Assembly (NCBI GenBank): GCA_003994795.1
Contig: AP018269.1
Location: forward strand, 124,001 to 188,000
Length of the DNA stretch: 64,000 nt
Direction: 5' to 3'
Source of the DNA: Cylindrospermum sp. NIES-4074
Lineage (GTDB): Bacteria; Cyanobacteriota; Cyanobacteriia; Cyanobacteriales; Nostocaceae
How positions within the stretch are numbered: position 1 is the stretch's first letter; each line of letters starts with the position of its first letter. Shown piece by piece: positions 25,871-34,304 of the stretch. The notes under the pieces were generated by a model. The model made no database searches. It saw nothing but the letters and a program-made list of their open reading frames with translations, and had not been told where the DNA came from. A program made the translations under genes and the position numbers.

Positions 25871-26364
25871 TCACAAAGCCGCACCAGTCCAGATTTTACA
25901 AGCAGGAAGGCAGGGGGAGCAGGGGGAGCAGGGGGAGTTATTGTCCCAATTACCCATTACCCATTACCGAAAAGTTGGTGCTGATTCACACAAAGGTTAT
26001 TGATGGACAGAGTTTGCCGCTCTGGTTTGGTAGGATATTTAAGCAATCGCCAATTTAAGAAAAGCACTTGTTACAATTTTTAGACAGCGTTAGCAGCCTA
26101 AAGCAATACAATATAGCTTTGCAGGTAGCTGACTTGATGCCGTTTACGCAGCAAATTGTATAAGATTAGACTATAATTTAGTAAGAGCTACTTTAACTTA
26201 AGTATGATCTTCAACCCGTCACCTGCCAAATTTAGGGTAAATTGTCGGGAATAAAGATTAAATCTTAGCTAAATTTGCCCAATATAAAAGAGATGATATC
26301 AATAATTATGCCCATAGATGGCTGCATCACTCATAATTAATTTGATTGACTATTAAAACTTTCT
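25871..26364. other. Intergenic region with short tandem repeats
   Basis: 494 bases. Three copies of cagggggag in tandem (25911-25937) and three of attaccc/cattacc (25948-25968), both of the short-repeat type common in Nostocales. The rest is AT-rich with no gene seen. Confidence 0.5.
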
Positions 26365-27021
26365 ATGAGCGATCTGGAGCGGTACTATAGAGTTTTGGAA
26401 TTAGAGCCTGGAGCAACACTTGAAGAGGTGAACCAGGCTTACAAAGATTTGGTTTTTGTTTGGCATCCTGATCGCCTTCCTCAAGACAATCCCCGCTTAC
26501 AGCAAAAAGCCCAAGCAAAGCTCAAAGCAATTAACGAAGCTCGCGAAAAATTGCGCTCTTTAAAAGTTAATCATCAACCCAAAACTTATTCAACGCCTTA
26601 CTCACCACCTGAACCCAAACAACCATCACCAACAAACAATCCGCCACCAAAGCAAAACCCAGACTTGAGCGGTAAAGATTTCAGTCGGGCAAATTTGAGC
26701 AATAAAGACTTATCTGGCAGAAACCTGAGTTATGCCAACTTAAGTGGTGCAAATCTCAGCGATACCTTCATGCACAAAGTTAATCTCAGAGGTGCGGATT
26801 TATCAGAAGCAAATTTATTTAGAGCCAACCTACTTTTAGCCGACATGAGAGAAGCGAATTTACGCTCTGCTAATTTGATTGGTGCGGATCTCAGTGGTGC
26901 TGACTTACGGGGAGCCGATTTAAGGGGAGCAAGGATTCGCTCAGGCGAGCGTCTATTGGTGAAACTGATTGGTGCTAATTTGGCTGGAGCAATTATGCCA
27001 GATGGCGAAATTCATCCGTAA
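26365..27021 (+). CDS. J-domain and pentapeptide-repeat protein
   Basis: 218 residues. Residues 1-65 are a DnaJ domain (YYRVLELEPGATLEEVNQAYKDLVFVWHPDRLP) with the HPD motif needed to stimulate Hsp70 ATPase. A Pro-rich linker (about 75-100) follows, then about 15 pentapeptide repeats A(D/N)LSG/A(D/N)LRG forming a right-handed quadrilateral beta helix. The fusion is typical of cyanobacteria. It probably brings a DnaK to a protein bound by the helix; the target is unknown. Confidence 0.9.
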   Translation: MSDLERYYRVLELEPGATLEEVNQAYKDLVFVWHPDRLPQDNPRLQQKAQAKLKAINEAREKLRSLKVNHQPKTYSTPYSPPEPKQPSPTNNPPPKQNPDLSGKDFSRANLSNKDLSGRNLSYANLSGANLSDTFMHKVNLRGADLSEANLFRANLLLADMREANLRSANLIGADLSGADLRGADLRGARIRSGERLLVKLIGANLAGAIMPDGEIHP

Positions 27022-27223
27022 TCCCTAACTTTCCAGCTTTTGAGGCTAACGAGGAGAAGGTGTAAAAACGCCTCTCCTCATCTCCCCTGCTGTGCTTCCT
27101 CTGCTGGAACTCCTTTCTTCAGTAGCTTAAAAGGTAAAAAAACCTAGTTTCCCAGAAGAAACCGGATTTGTGGTGCCTGCAATATGGGAAACTTGGCAAT
27201 ATTCCCTATAAATTAGTTTCAGC

Positions 27224-27709
27224 ATGAGTAGCACAATATCTGACATCGCCGTCAAGACAATTAACGGTGAGGATAAGCAGCTAAACGAGTACACTGGCAA
27301 GGTACTCTTAATCGTGAATGTCGCTTCCTACTGCGGTTACACCCCTCAATACGAGGGACTAGAAAAGTTAAATCAGAACTATCGAGAAGCAGGTTTGCGT
27401 ATTTTAGGCTTTCCCTGCAACGATTTTGGAGCGCAAGAACCCGGAAGTAATGCAGAAATCGTGCAATTCTGCTCCAGCAAGTTTAGCGTTTCCTTTGAAC
27501 TGTTTGATAAAGTTCATGCTAAAGGTTCACAGCAGCACCCTCTTTATGCTCGACTTACCAATGCAGTTGAGCCAAAAACCGATGTTGCTTGGAACTTTGA
27601 AAAATTTTTAGTCAACAAGCAGGGTGAAGTAATAGCTCGCTTTAAGAGCAGCGTCCAACCATCTTCACCAGAATTAATTGCCATAATTGAAAGAGAATTG
27701 GCAAAATAG
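27224..27709 (+). CDS. Glutathione peroxidase-like thiol peroxidase
   Basis: 161 residues. NVASYCGYTPQYEGLEKL carries the peroxidatic Cys (not Sec), FPCNDFGAQEPGS holds the Gln and the second conserved Cys, and WNFEKFLVNKQG the Trp and Asn of the catalytic tetrad. Lacking the oligomerisation loop of animal enzymes, it should reduce hydrogen peroxide and lipid hydroperoxides with NADPH/thioredoxin or glutathione in the cytoplasm. A single-gene unit. FPCND in place of FPCNQ is a small deviation near the active site. Confidence 0.93.
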   Translation: MSSTISDIAVKTINGEDKQLNEYTGKVLLIVNVASYCGYTPQYEGLEKLNQNYREAGLRILGFPCNDFGAQEPGSNAEIVQFCSSKFSVSFELFDKVHAKGSQQHPLYARLTNAVEPKTDVAWNFEKFLVNKQGEVIARFKSSVQPSSPELIAIIERELAK

Positions 27710-27805
27710 TCATTGGTCATTAGTCAGTATTCATGAGTTAAAATATCTTGTAATATTGACTTTTGACTCTGGGAAGTAATTTAATTTATGTGTGTTTAAA
27801 TTGCC

Positions 27806-28630
27806 ATGAATGTTGCAATAATTGGTTGTGGTTATGTTGGTTATGCAGTTGCCGAATATTGGCAGCAAAATAGGAATTTTAATATCACGACAACCACAAC
27901 TACCCCTGAGCGTGTCCCAGCACTCCAAGCAGTATCCCAAAAAGTTATAGTCACCCAAGGAAATGATCCAGAAGGTCTAAAATCCGTCTTGCAAAATCAA
28001 GATGTAGTCCTGTTAAGCGTTGGTGCTAAAGGTGCAAATGTCTATGAAGAAACTTATCTGCATACTGCCAAAACTTTAGTTTCTGTCTTGCGGCAAATAC
28101 CCAGCATTCGCCAATTGATATACACAGGTAGTTATTCAGTTTATGGTGATAGAAACGGTGTGTGGGTAGATGAAGAAACACCACTAGCACCGCCAAATGT
28201 CAATGCTCATATCCTCCGCAAAACTGAAGAAGTTTTGCTATCAGCAGCCAATGAAAATCTCCGCGTTTGCATCTTGCGTTTGGGGGGAATTTACGGCCCT
28301 GGTAGAGAACTGGTAAAAATATTTGGTCGAGTTGCTGGCACAACCCGCCCTGGTAATGGTGAGGATATCACGAATTGGATTCACCTAGATGATATTGTTG
28401 GTGCAATAGAATTTAGCCGTAACCAACGCTTAGAAGGTATCTATAATTTGGTAGATGACGCCCATCTCACCAGTCGAGAATTATTGGATAATGTGTTTAC
28501 AAAACATAATTTGCCAAATGTTATATGGGATGCAGCTAACAAAACTATCCGCCCGTATAATACCTGGGTGTCGAATCAAAAGCTAAAAGATGCAGGATAT
28601 GAGTTAATTCATCCTCACATGATTTTTTAG
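27806..28630 (+). CDS. NAD-dependent epimerase/dehydratase family protein
   Basis: 274 residues. NVAIIGCGYVGYAVAEYW is the GxGxxG Rossmann motif; TGSYSVYGDRNG and ILRLGGIYGPGRE are typical extended-SDR landmarks. The YxxxK catalytic pair seems replaced (HILRKTEEVL), so it may bind a nucleotide without full epimerase activity. It is followed 21 bases later by an alpha/beta hydrolase gene in the same direction, so they are likely cotranscribed. YeeZ/SDR-type proteins of this sort have no settled role. Confidence 0.85.
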   Translation: MNVAIIGCGYVGYAVAEYWQQNRNFNITTTTTTPERVPALQAVSQKVIVTQGNDPEGLKSVLQNQDVVLLSVGAKGANVYEETYLHTAKTLVSVLRQIPSIRQLIYTGSYSVYGDRNGVWVDEETPLAPPNVNAHILRKTEEVLLSAANENLRVCILRLGGIYGPGRELVKIFGRVAGTTRPGNGEDITNWIHLDDIVGAIEFSRNQRLEGIYNLVDDAHLTSRELLDNVFTKHNLPNVIWDAANKTIRPYNTWVSNQKLKDAGYELIHPHMIF

Positions 28631-28651
28631 CAGCTATTAAAGTTGGCAATT

Positions 28652-29581
28652 ATGCAATCTTCCACTGTAAATAATTCACCAGAATTAACACCATCCCCCA
28701 CCCAGTTTTACACTTGGCAGAATTATCGCTGTGCTTATCAACTTCATCAACCAATTAATTCCCCAACTGAGGGAATACCCTTACTGTTAATTCATCCCAT
28801 TGGTGTAGGATTATCGCGGCAATTTTGGCAACGTTTTTGCCATGAATGGCATCAGACTGGACACCATAATCCCATTTACAATCCTGATTTATTGGGTTGC
28901 GGTGAAAGTGATATGCCTCGTCAGGCTTATACTCCAACTATTTGGGCAAAACAACTGCAACACTTTTTACAAACAGTGGTGCAAAAGCCTGTAATTATAG
29001 TGGTACAAGGTGGTTTATTGCCAGTAGCAATTGAATTAGTTCAACTACAATCAAATTTAATTGCTGGAATTGTACTTTCTGGCCCTACATCTTGGGATGT
29101 AATTACTAAGAATGCGACCAAATGGCGGCAAAATCTGCTTTGGGCTATCTTTGATTCACCTGTTGGAAATGCGTTTTTCCGCTATGCACGCACCCGTAAA
29201 TTTTTAGTTTCTTTCTCGACTGAGAGACTGTTTGCCTCTAGCAATTCTGTTGACGAAGAGTGGTTAAATACTTTAATGGCAGATGCCAGCAATATGGGCG
29301 GACGCTATGCAGTATTTTCGTTTTTAGCTAGGTTGTGGCAACAAGACTATAGTAGCGCGATCGCCTCAATCAAGCAACCAACATTGGTAGTTTTGGGGGA
29401 AACCGCTTCAAGTATTAGCAAAGAAGGTAAAAAAGAAACGCCAGATGAACGCTTGGCTGATTACCTGGCTTGTTTGTCTCACGGACGGGGGGTAAAAATT
29501 ATTGGGCGCAATGTTTTACCATATGAATCAACCGCTGAATTTGTGGCAGCGATAGCCCCATTTATTGATGAGGTTTCTTAA
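28652..29581 (+). CDS. Alpha/beta hydrolase
   Basis: 309 residues from the ATG at 28652 (an in-frame TTG at 28643 is less likely). LLLIHPIGVGLSRQFWQRF is the oxyanion-hole HPxG region, NPDLLGCGESDMP follows, and IIVVQGGLLPVAIELV is at the nucleophile elbow, where the usual GxSxG reads VQGGLL. The Ser nucleophile thus appears replaced by Gly, so hydrolytic activity is doubtful. The C-terminal lid and PTLVVLGE strand are present. It probably works with the dehydratase-like gene upstream. Confidence 0.85.
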   Translation: MQSSTVNNSPELTPSPTQFYTWQNYRCAYQLHQPINSPTEGIPLLLIHPIGVGLSRQFWQRFCHEWHQTGHHNPIYNPDLLGCGESDMPRQAYTPTIWAKQLQHFLQTVVQKPVIIVVQGGLLPVAIELVQLQSNLIAGIVLSGPTSWDVITKNATKWRQNLLWAIFDSPVGNAFFRYARTRKFLVSFSTERLFASSNSVDEEWLNTLMADASNMGGRYAVFSFLARLWQQDYSSAIASIKQPTLVVLGETASSISKEGKKETPDERLADYLACLSHGRGVKIIGRNVLPYESTAEFVAAIAPFIDEVS

Positions 29582-29617
29582 TTTAATCCGCATAATTTTA
29601 TACACGCCGTTGTGTAG

Positions 29618-29931
29618 TGCAGTTCCAGTGATGATGCGATCGCAATTCGGGATGAAGTCGGTTTATTCCCAGCAATTCGCGCAGCCTTTGTTAAGCACAC
29701 GACAACCGGGGGTAAAAGTCCAGAAGATGTAGATACAGACAATTAAAAGAATCAAAACCGCACCATCGAAACCGCCCAGGTAATGAGCGAATTAAAAGCG
29801 TTAAAGCCAACCTGCGCCGTTTAGTCAAGCGCCTACTGCGAAAATACGGCTATCCACCACAAAAGCAGGAAAAGGCGATGGTAACAGTACTGCGACAGGC
29901 AGAGTTTCTGTATAGAGATTGGGCTGCATAG
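29618..29931 (+). pseudogene. Relic of a type I restriction enzyme R subunit (hsdR), C-terminus
   Basis: Three pieces of an HsdR C-terminal domain survive. DDAIAIRDEVGLFPAIRAAFVKHT (29618-29746) ends at an in-frame [20 protein letters not shown] continues in the same frame; and after a shift [41 protein letters not shown] runs to the stop at 29929-29931. The YGYPPxKQExA and AQVxxEL motifs are characteristic of this domain. The ATPase and nuclease parts are gone. It ends two bases before the tRNA-Ala gene. Confidence 0.75.
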
Positions 29932-29933
29932 AA

Positions 29934-30006
29934 TGGAGAATAGGGAGCTCGAATCCCTGACCTCTGCGGTGCGATCGCAGCACTCTACCAACTGAGCTAA
30001 TTCCCC
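29934..30006 (-). tRNA. tRNA-Ala(CGC)
   Basis: 73 bases on the minus strand: acceptor GGGGAAT/ATTCTCC with the G3-U70 pair that identifies alanine tRNAs, D arm AGCTCAGTTGGTAGAG, anticodon stem CTGCG/CGCAG around the loop ATCGCAC (anticodon CGC, reading GCG), T arm with TTCGAGC, and discriminator A. CCA is not encoded. A HIP1 octamer (GCGATCGC) falls in the anticodon stem-loop. Confidence 0.95.
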
Positions 30007-30033
30007 TTAAACAGGCGTTTGAAGCCAAACCAT

Positions 30034-30064
30034 AAATCTGGTTTTTCCCAATTGTACCAGATTT
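30034..30064. repeat. Small inverted repeat upstream of tRNA-Ala
   Basis: aaatctggt (30034-30042) and accagattt (30056-30064), 13 bases apart. It lies between the tRNA 5' end and the integrase relic and could be part of an old attachment or promoter region. Confidence 0.4.
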
Positions 30065-30071
30065 GCACCAG

Positions 30072-30287
30072 ATGAGGCAGATCACACCTTCCAATAACGG
30101 TGGATCTATTCTAATCCGATTTTCCTTTGGTGGAAAGGGCTACAATTTTAACCCGATTCCTGGCGGAAATTATTCCGGCACCAGGGATTGGGAAACAGCA
30201 AGAGCGATTACCTACGGTAGGCTGCGCCAACGCCTTACCCCAGTTCCATGTACAAATATTACAGTAGCTATTTTGTATCTATTTTAA
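30072..30287 (+). pseudogene. Probable N-terminal relic of a cyanobacterial phage-type integrase
   Basis: NNGGSILIRFSFGGKGYNFNP, then IPGGNYSGTRDWETARAI, resembles the arm-binding start of Nostoc tyrosine integrases (GSI.IRFS..GK...NP.PGG.Y...RD...A.AI). After this the frame enters acctacggtaggctgcgccaacgcc, a common palindromic repeat, and the rest of the integrase with the RHRY residues is missing. The family match is from memory and moderate. Confidence 0.45.
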
Positions 30288-30377
30288 ATAATTGAATTAC
30301 AAACTCTAATTATGGGCAAAAAAGCGAGTATATGCAATTTTTATACAGCCAAAGAAAAAAGAACTCATCAAATATCC

Positions 30378-30497
30378 AAAGTCCGCGCAGGCGGACTTCG
30401 TTCTGGTAGCCACGACTTCTAGTCGTTCGGCCTGTAATTATGGGCTTAAAGTCCGCGCAGGCGGACTTCGTTTGTGTAGCCGCGAATTCTATTCGCC
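30378..30497. repeat. Two direct copies of a palindromic repeat (aaagtccgcgcaggcggac)
   Basis: aaagtccgcgcaggcggact followed by tcgttctggtagcc at 30378-30430 recurs at 30448-30497. Each contains gtccgcgcaggcggac and a gaattct/gacttct-type palindrome. A related copy lies at 4799-4917. The remainder of 30288-30508 holds nothing else recognised. Confidence 0.75.
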
Positions 30498-30508
30498 TTT
30501 TCTAAAGA

Positions 30509-31414
30509 TTATTCCAAAGGAATACTATAAGCACTAAAACCATAAGCCAACTTTGCTTTTTCAGCATCCGATGATGGCTTCAGACTCCTATTAATTGCTT
30601 TAGCAAACGGCACCGGAATAGCTTTGATTGTTTCCGGAAAAATAGCATATTCCTTTGTTGGTTCCACAGTGTATTGAGGACACTTATTTTTCATGCCCGC
30701 AGCAGCTAACATATCTTCAATTTCCACCGCAGAATATTGCTTGAGGTAAACAGGATTCTTGCTAAATACATTCAGATTTCTGATAAAATTATGGACACGG
30801 TGAGAAATACAAGATTTGTTATGAAAAGAATGATTGAAAACGAAAACTCCCCCAGGCTTGAGAACGCGAGATATTTCCGCCAAAAGATTTCTTAACTGTG
30901 CATCTGGGATATGCATAAAAACACAGTTAGAAATGACCAAATCTATAGAATTATCTGCTAAAGGCAATATTTCCGCAGAATTGCAAATCAAGTTAAATTC
31001 CGCACCTGGAAAAAAATCATATTCTTGTTTAACCTTAATTAACCGACGCAATAAAGGTTCAGAAATATCAATGCCATAATACTTCTGACAGCGGAGATTT
31101 TTATCTATAGACAGATGCAAAGGAGCGCGACCATAGCCACAACCAAGTTCCAAAATAGAATCAACAGATTTATTCACAGGAAACTGATCCCAAGTACCAC
31201 CAGGTCTGCCACCTAGCAAAGTATAATCTTGTTTTATGGGTGATGTTTCTGCAACTTTCTCTATTTTTTGGGAACCATAATATGTTTTCCCTATTCTGTC
31301 CCAAGTTTGCTTATGTTTAGTTTCGGTTAATTGTGCATAGTCGCTGGGAAAATAAATGCCATCTCTTAATTCAAAATTATTCAAACTGTATTGAACATTG
31401 GCTGATGGACTCAT
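30509..31414 (-). CDS. Class I SAM-dependent methyltransferase
   Basis: 301 residues. ILELGCGYGRAPLHLS is motif I for S-adenosylmethionine, followed by YYGIDIS, NSAEILPLADNSIDLVISNCVFMHI (motif II/post II) and LKPGGVFVFNHSFH. The N-terminal 95 residues and the C-terminal part (KNPVYLKQYSAVEIEDMLAAAGM) form caps that choose the substrate, which is unknown. It diverges from the FAD oxidoreductase gene at 31596, with 180 bases between. Confidence 0.88.
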   Translation of the reverse strand: MSPSANVQYSLNNFELRDGIYFPSDYAQLTETKHKQTWDRIGKTYYGSQKIEKVAETSPIKQDYTLLGGRPGGTWDQFPVNKSVDSILELGCGYGRAPLHLSIDKNLRCQKYYGIDISEPLLRRLIKVKQEYDFFPGAEFNLICNSAEILPLADNSIDLVISNCVFMHIPDAQLRNLLAEISRVLKPGGVFVFNHSFHNKSCISHRVHNFIRNLNVFSKNPVYLKQYSAVEIEDMLAAAGMKNKCPQYTVEPTKEYAIFPETIKAIPVPFAKAINRSLKPSSDAEKAKLAYGFSAYSIPLE

Positions 31415-31595
31415 AAGATTATTCCTGAAGAAAAATTAAGCCTGTCTTCTGTTATACTTACAATTTGGCATGAACAGCAAGAGCTTTTTATCAAGTTAAC
31501 ATAGCTAGCTCCCAACTTCTCCTTTTTACTCTCATGTAGACCTGTCATCTGTTTCGTATACATTGGTTAAGGGAATGCAACAATGGGAGGCGGGG

Positions 31596-33107
31596 ATGAC
31601 GGAAGGTTCACAACAAAAACGAGTGGTAGTTGTGGGTGCAGGTTGGGCTGGTTTAGGGGCAACTTACCATTTGGCAAAACAAGGTTATGATGTAACACTT
31701 CTAGAAGCAGGCCCATATCCAGGTGGACTGGTAGCGGGTTGGCAAACAGCGGCAGGTAAATCAGTAGAAGCCAGTATTCATGGTTTTTGGTATCCTTACA
31801 GAAATATTTTCGCCCTGATTAATGAGTTAGAAATTAATCCCTTTACTACTTGGACTCGTTCGGCGCAATATTCACCAGCAGGTTTGGAAGTTGAGTCACC
31901 TATTTTTCAAGACTTACCGCGACTCCCTACACCGCTAGGAACTTTTATTTACACTCAATTTCAGCGTTTACCATTAATTGACCGTCTTAGCGCCCTACCT
32001 TTACTTTATGCTGTAGTTGATTTTGATAATTCTGATGCGGCTTGGCGACGTTATGACTTTGTAACCGCCCGTGAATTATTTAAAGAATTTGGTGTTTCCG
32101 CAAGACTTTATAAAGAAGCTTTTGAACCAATGTTATTGGTAGGTTTGTTTGCCCCTGGTGAACAATGTTCCGCCGCCGCAACTATAGGGATGTTATATTA
32201 TTTTATTCTGGCACATCAACCTGATTTTGATGTAGTTTGGTGTCGGGGAACGGTGGGAGAAAAAATATTCCGTCCTTGGGTGGAACGGATAGAAAAAACT
32301 GGGGCAAAGTTACTATCTAAGCGCCGGGTTACAGATATAATTGTTGAAAATAATCAAAAAGTTACGGGTGTTGTTTGCGGTGATGAAGTATTTGATGCCG
32401 ATGCCGTAATTTTTGCTGTTGGCGTTTCAGGCATGAAGAAAATTGTCTCTACTAGCCCTAATTTACAAAGCCGTGAAGAATTCCGCAATTTGAGCAATTT
32501 AGGGGCAATTGATGTTTTAGCAACTCGGCTATGGTTTGACCGCAAAATAGAGATTCCCCGTCCTTCTAATGCTTGCTTTGGATTTGATGACACTACAGGA
32601 TGGACATTTTTTGATTTAAATGCCTTGCATGATGAATATCGAGATGAACCAGGAACAGTAATTGAAGTTGATTTTTATCATGCAAATCAGTTTCTCAGTT
32701 TGAGTGATGCAGAAATTGTGGGGATAGTTCAAGGTTATTTAGCAACTTGTTTACCAGCATTTAGGGAAGCGAAAGTAATAGATAGTAGTGTGATTAGATT
32801 ACCTCAGGCGGTGACACACTTTGCACCTGGTAGCTATCGTTATATGTTGCCAGTAAAGACGAGTTTTAAAAATGTGTTTATGAGTGGAGATTGGATTGTT
32901 AGCCGTCACGGTTCTTGGTCGCAAGAAAAGGCTTTTGTGACTGGTTTGGAGGCAGCAAACTCTGTAATTTCTTATTTGGGAGAGGGAAAGCTGGCTGAGA
33001 TTTTAGCAGTTGAAGAGGATGAAGTGCATATTCAAGCAGCAAGGAATCTCAACCAAACAGTACGCGACTTGGGTAAGTCTATCTTGCCAGAATTTTGGTT
33101 GCCGTAA
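31596..33107 (+). CDS. FAD-dependent amine oxidase/desaturase-like oxidoreductase
   Basis: 503 residues from the ATG at 31596, chosen because GGAGG lies 5 bases before it; TTG/ATG codons at 31563 and 31575 are possible. RVVVVGAGWAGLGATYHLAKQGYDVTLLEAGPYPGG is the dinucleotide-binding motif with the RxGG-like extension of the amine oxidase/carotenoid desaturase superfamily, and VFMSGDWIVSRHGSWSQEKAFVTGLEAAN is the C-terminal FAD motif. It is related to zeta-carotene desaturase-like proteins. The substrate may be a carotenoid or another isoprenoid. No carotenoid gene is adjacent. Confidence 0.85.
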   Translation: MTEGSQQKRVVVVGAGWAGLGATYHLAKQGYDVTLLEAGPYPGGLVAGWQTAAGKSVEASIHGFWYPYRNIFALINELEINPFTTWTRSAQYSPAGLEVESPIFQDLPRLPTPLGTFIYTQFQRLPLIDRLSALPLLYAVVDFDNSDAAWRRYDFVTARELFKEFGVSARLYKEAFEPMLLVGLFAPGEQCSAAATIGMLYYFILAHQPDFDVVWCRGTVGEKIFRPWVERIEKTGAKLLSKRRVTDIIVENNQKVTGVVCGDEVFDADAVIFAVGVSGMKKIVSTSPNLQSREEFRNLSNLGAIDVLATRLWFDRKIEIPRPSNACFGFDDTTGWTFFDLNALHDEYRDEPGTVIEVDFYHANQFLSLSDAEIVGIVQGYLATCLPAFREAKVIDSSVIRLPQAVTHFAPGSYRYMLPVKTSFKNVFMSGDWIVSRHGSWSQEKAFVTGLEAANSVISYLGEGKLAEILAVEEDEVHIQAARNLNQTVRDLGKSILPEFWLP

Positions 33108-33152
33108 TCATTACTGAATGAAGTTATATGATGTTCGGCAAATCACCCATAA

Positions 33153-33182
33153 TGTAGAGACGTTGCATGAAACGTCTCTACA
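33153..33182. repeat. Dispersed palindrome (tgtagagacgttgcatg family)
   Basis: tgtagagacgttgca, then tgaaacgtctctaca, 46 bases after the FAD oxidoreductase gene. It could also act as a hairpin at the transcript end. Confidence 0.8.
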
Positions 33183-33208
33183 TTGGTGAGCTTATAGTCT
33201 AGTGGCTT

Positions 33209-33649
33209 TTATTTTGCTTTTTGTCGTGTATGTCTTCCATCTAATCCTTGCTGAATCCAGTTTAGACATTCGTATTCTGATGTGAATAATTTTGGCGCTG
33301 CAATATTATTCAATAATTCTGGTGGGTAATGGTCATAAAAATATTTACCCCCTTCTTTGAAGACAATAATCAAATTATGGCGATAAATATAGCGCGATTT
33401 AAAGCTATCTCCCTGAAAGGGAAAATCTGAATGTTGGTCAATATGTTCTTTAGCAATATCAATGATATTACTAATGCTACTGCCATAGATTTGTGCTGGA
33501 TTATCTGCTTTGTGGAATTGGCTTTTATTGCCAATTTCTGCCAATAATTTATACGAATAAATTTCGTAATTATCTGCTTTGCCAAAAACAAATGGAATTA
33601 TGAGATATCCTTTATATGAGACTGAGTTTTCATAAAGAAGACGACTCAT
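33209..33649 (-). CDS. Unknown protein
   Basis: 146 residues from the ATG at 33649, preceded by a strong SD (aaaggagg, 5 bases away). A longer frame to 33679 has no such site. Soluble and rich in Tyr, Ile and Lys: SVSYKGYLIIPFVFGKADNYEIYSYKLL, then YIYRHNLIIVFKEGGKYFYDHYPPELL and SEYECLNWIQQGLDGR. It could be a small hydrophilic regulatory or phage-like protein. I do not recognise a family. It stands alone after a repeat. Confidence 0.65.
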   Translation of the reverse strand: MSRLLYENSVSYKGYLIIPFVFGKADNYEIYSYKLLAEIGNKSQFHKADNPAQIYGSSISNIIDIAKEHIDQHSDFPFQGDSFKSRYIYRHNLIIVFKEGGKYFYDHYPPELLNNIAAPKLFTSEYECLNWIQQGLDGRHTRQKAK

Positions 33650-34147
33650 CTCAACCTCCTTTGGTGTAACTGTTCTCAAAAAAATTGCCTACATCACACA
33701 CACTAAAAATTAATACTTTTCTGTTAATTATTTTTACCAAGCAGATATCTCCTCTTACCTTTATTGGCAATAAGGTGTGACCCAGTATTTTCAAGCTGGG
33801 CAGATATCTGAGCTTATTAGAAAAGTATCCCAATAACCATTATCGCTCTTTTTGCAATCAATAAGCATTAAATATAATATATAGAAACTGCCAAGGTGGT
33901 TAGGACGGTGTTGATTCCTCAAAGCCTTGAAGCAACTAGGTTTATACTCAGCAACGCCAGTCCGACGCCACTTGCTTCAACGGGGGGAACCCCCGCAACG
34001 CAGTGGCTCCTCAAGTCGGGAAACCCGCCCACGCGGCTGGCTCCTCAGCACTCAGCACTCAGCACTTTGCTATAAAAGTTAAAAAATAATGATTATGATT
34101 TTGTTCATCTGTTGAGAATCTCCCCAACCCGCGTTAGGGAAGGGGAA

Positions 34148-34177
34148 TGTAGAGACGTTGCATGCAACGTCTCTACA
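34148..34177. repeat. Dispersed palindrome, perfect copy
   Basis: tgtagagacgttgca followed by tgcaacgtctctaca, fully self-complementary. The best copy of the family in the window. Confidence 0.85.
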
Positions 34178-34239
34178 TTGGTAGGAGAGAGGTTTGTGCG
34201 TGGTCTACTCATTGGAAAATAGCTGTAAATAACAAAAGA

Positions 34240-34261
34240 CTTGGAGTGTTAAAACTCCAAG
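34240..34261 (-). terminator. Terminator of the pyruvate dehydrogenase E2 gene
   Basis: On the minus strand cttggagt, loop tttaac, actccaag, then tctttt. It lies 43 bases after the E2 stop. Confidence 0.75.
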
Positions 34262-34304
34262 CCTCAAATCAAATTATTCTTACTTAGTTTATGAACCCTT
34301 GATT

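Larger units (their letters stand above)
33650..34304. other. Long intergenic region with several dispersed repeats
   Basis: 655 bases. It holds aacggggggaacccccgcaacg and gtcgggaaacccgccc palindromes (33970-34040), four heptamers of the cactcag type (34047-34070), a perfect 30-base palindrome at 34148-34177, and the pdhC terminator at 34240-34261. No coding frame is convincing. Confidence 0.6.
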
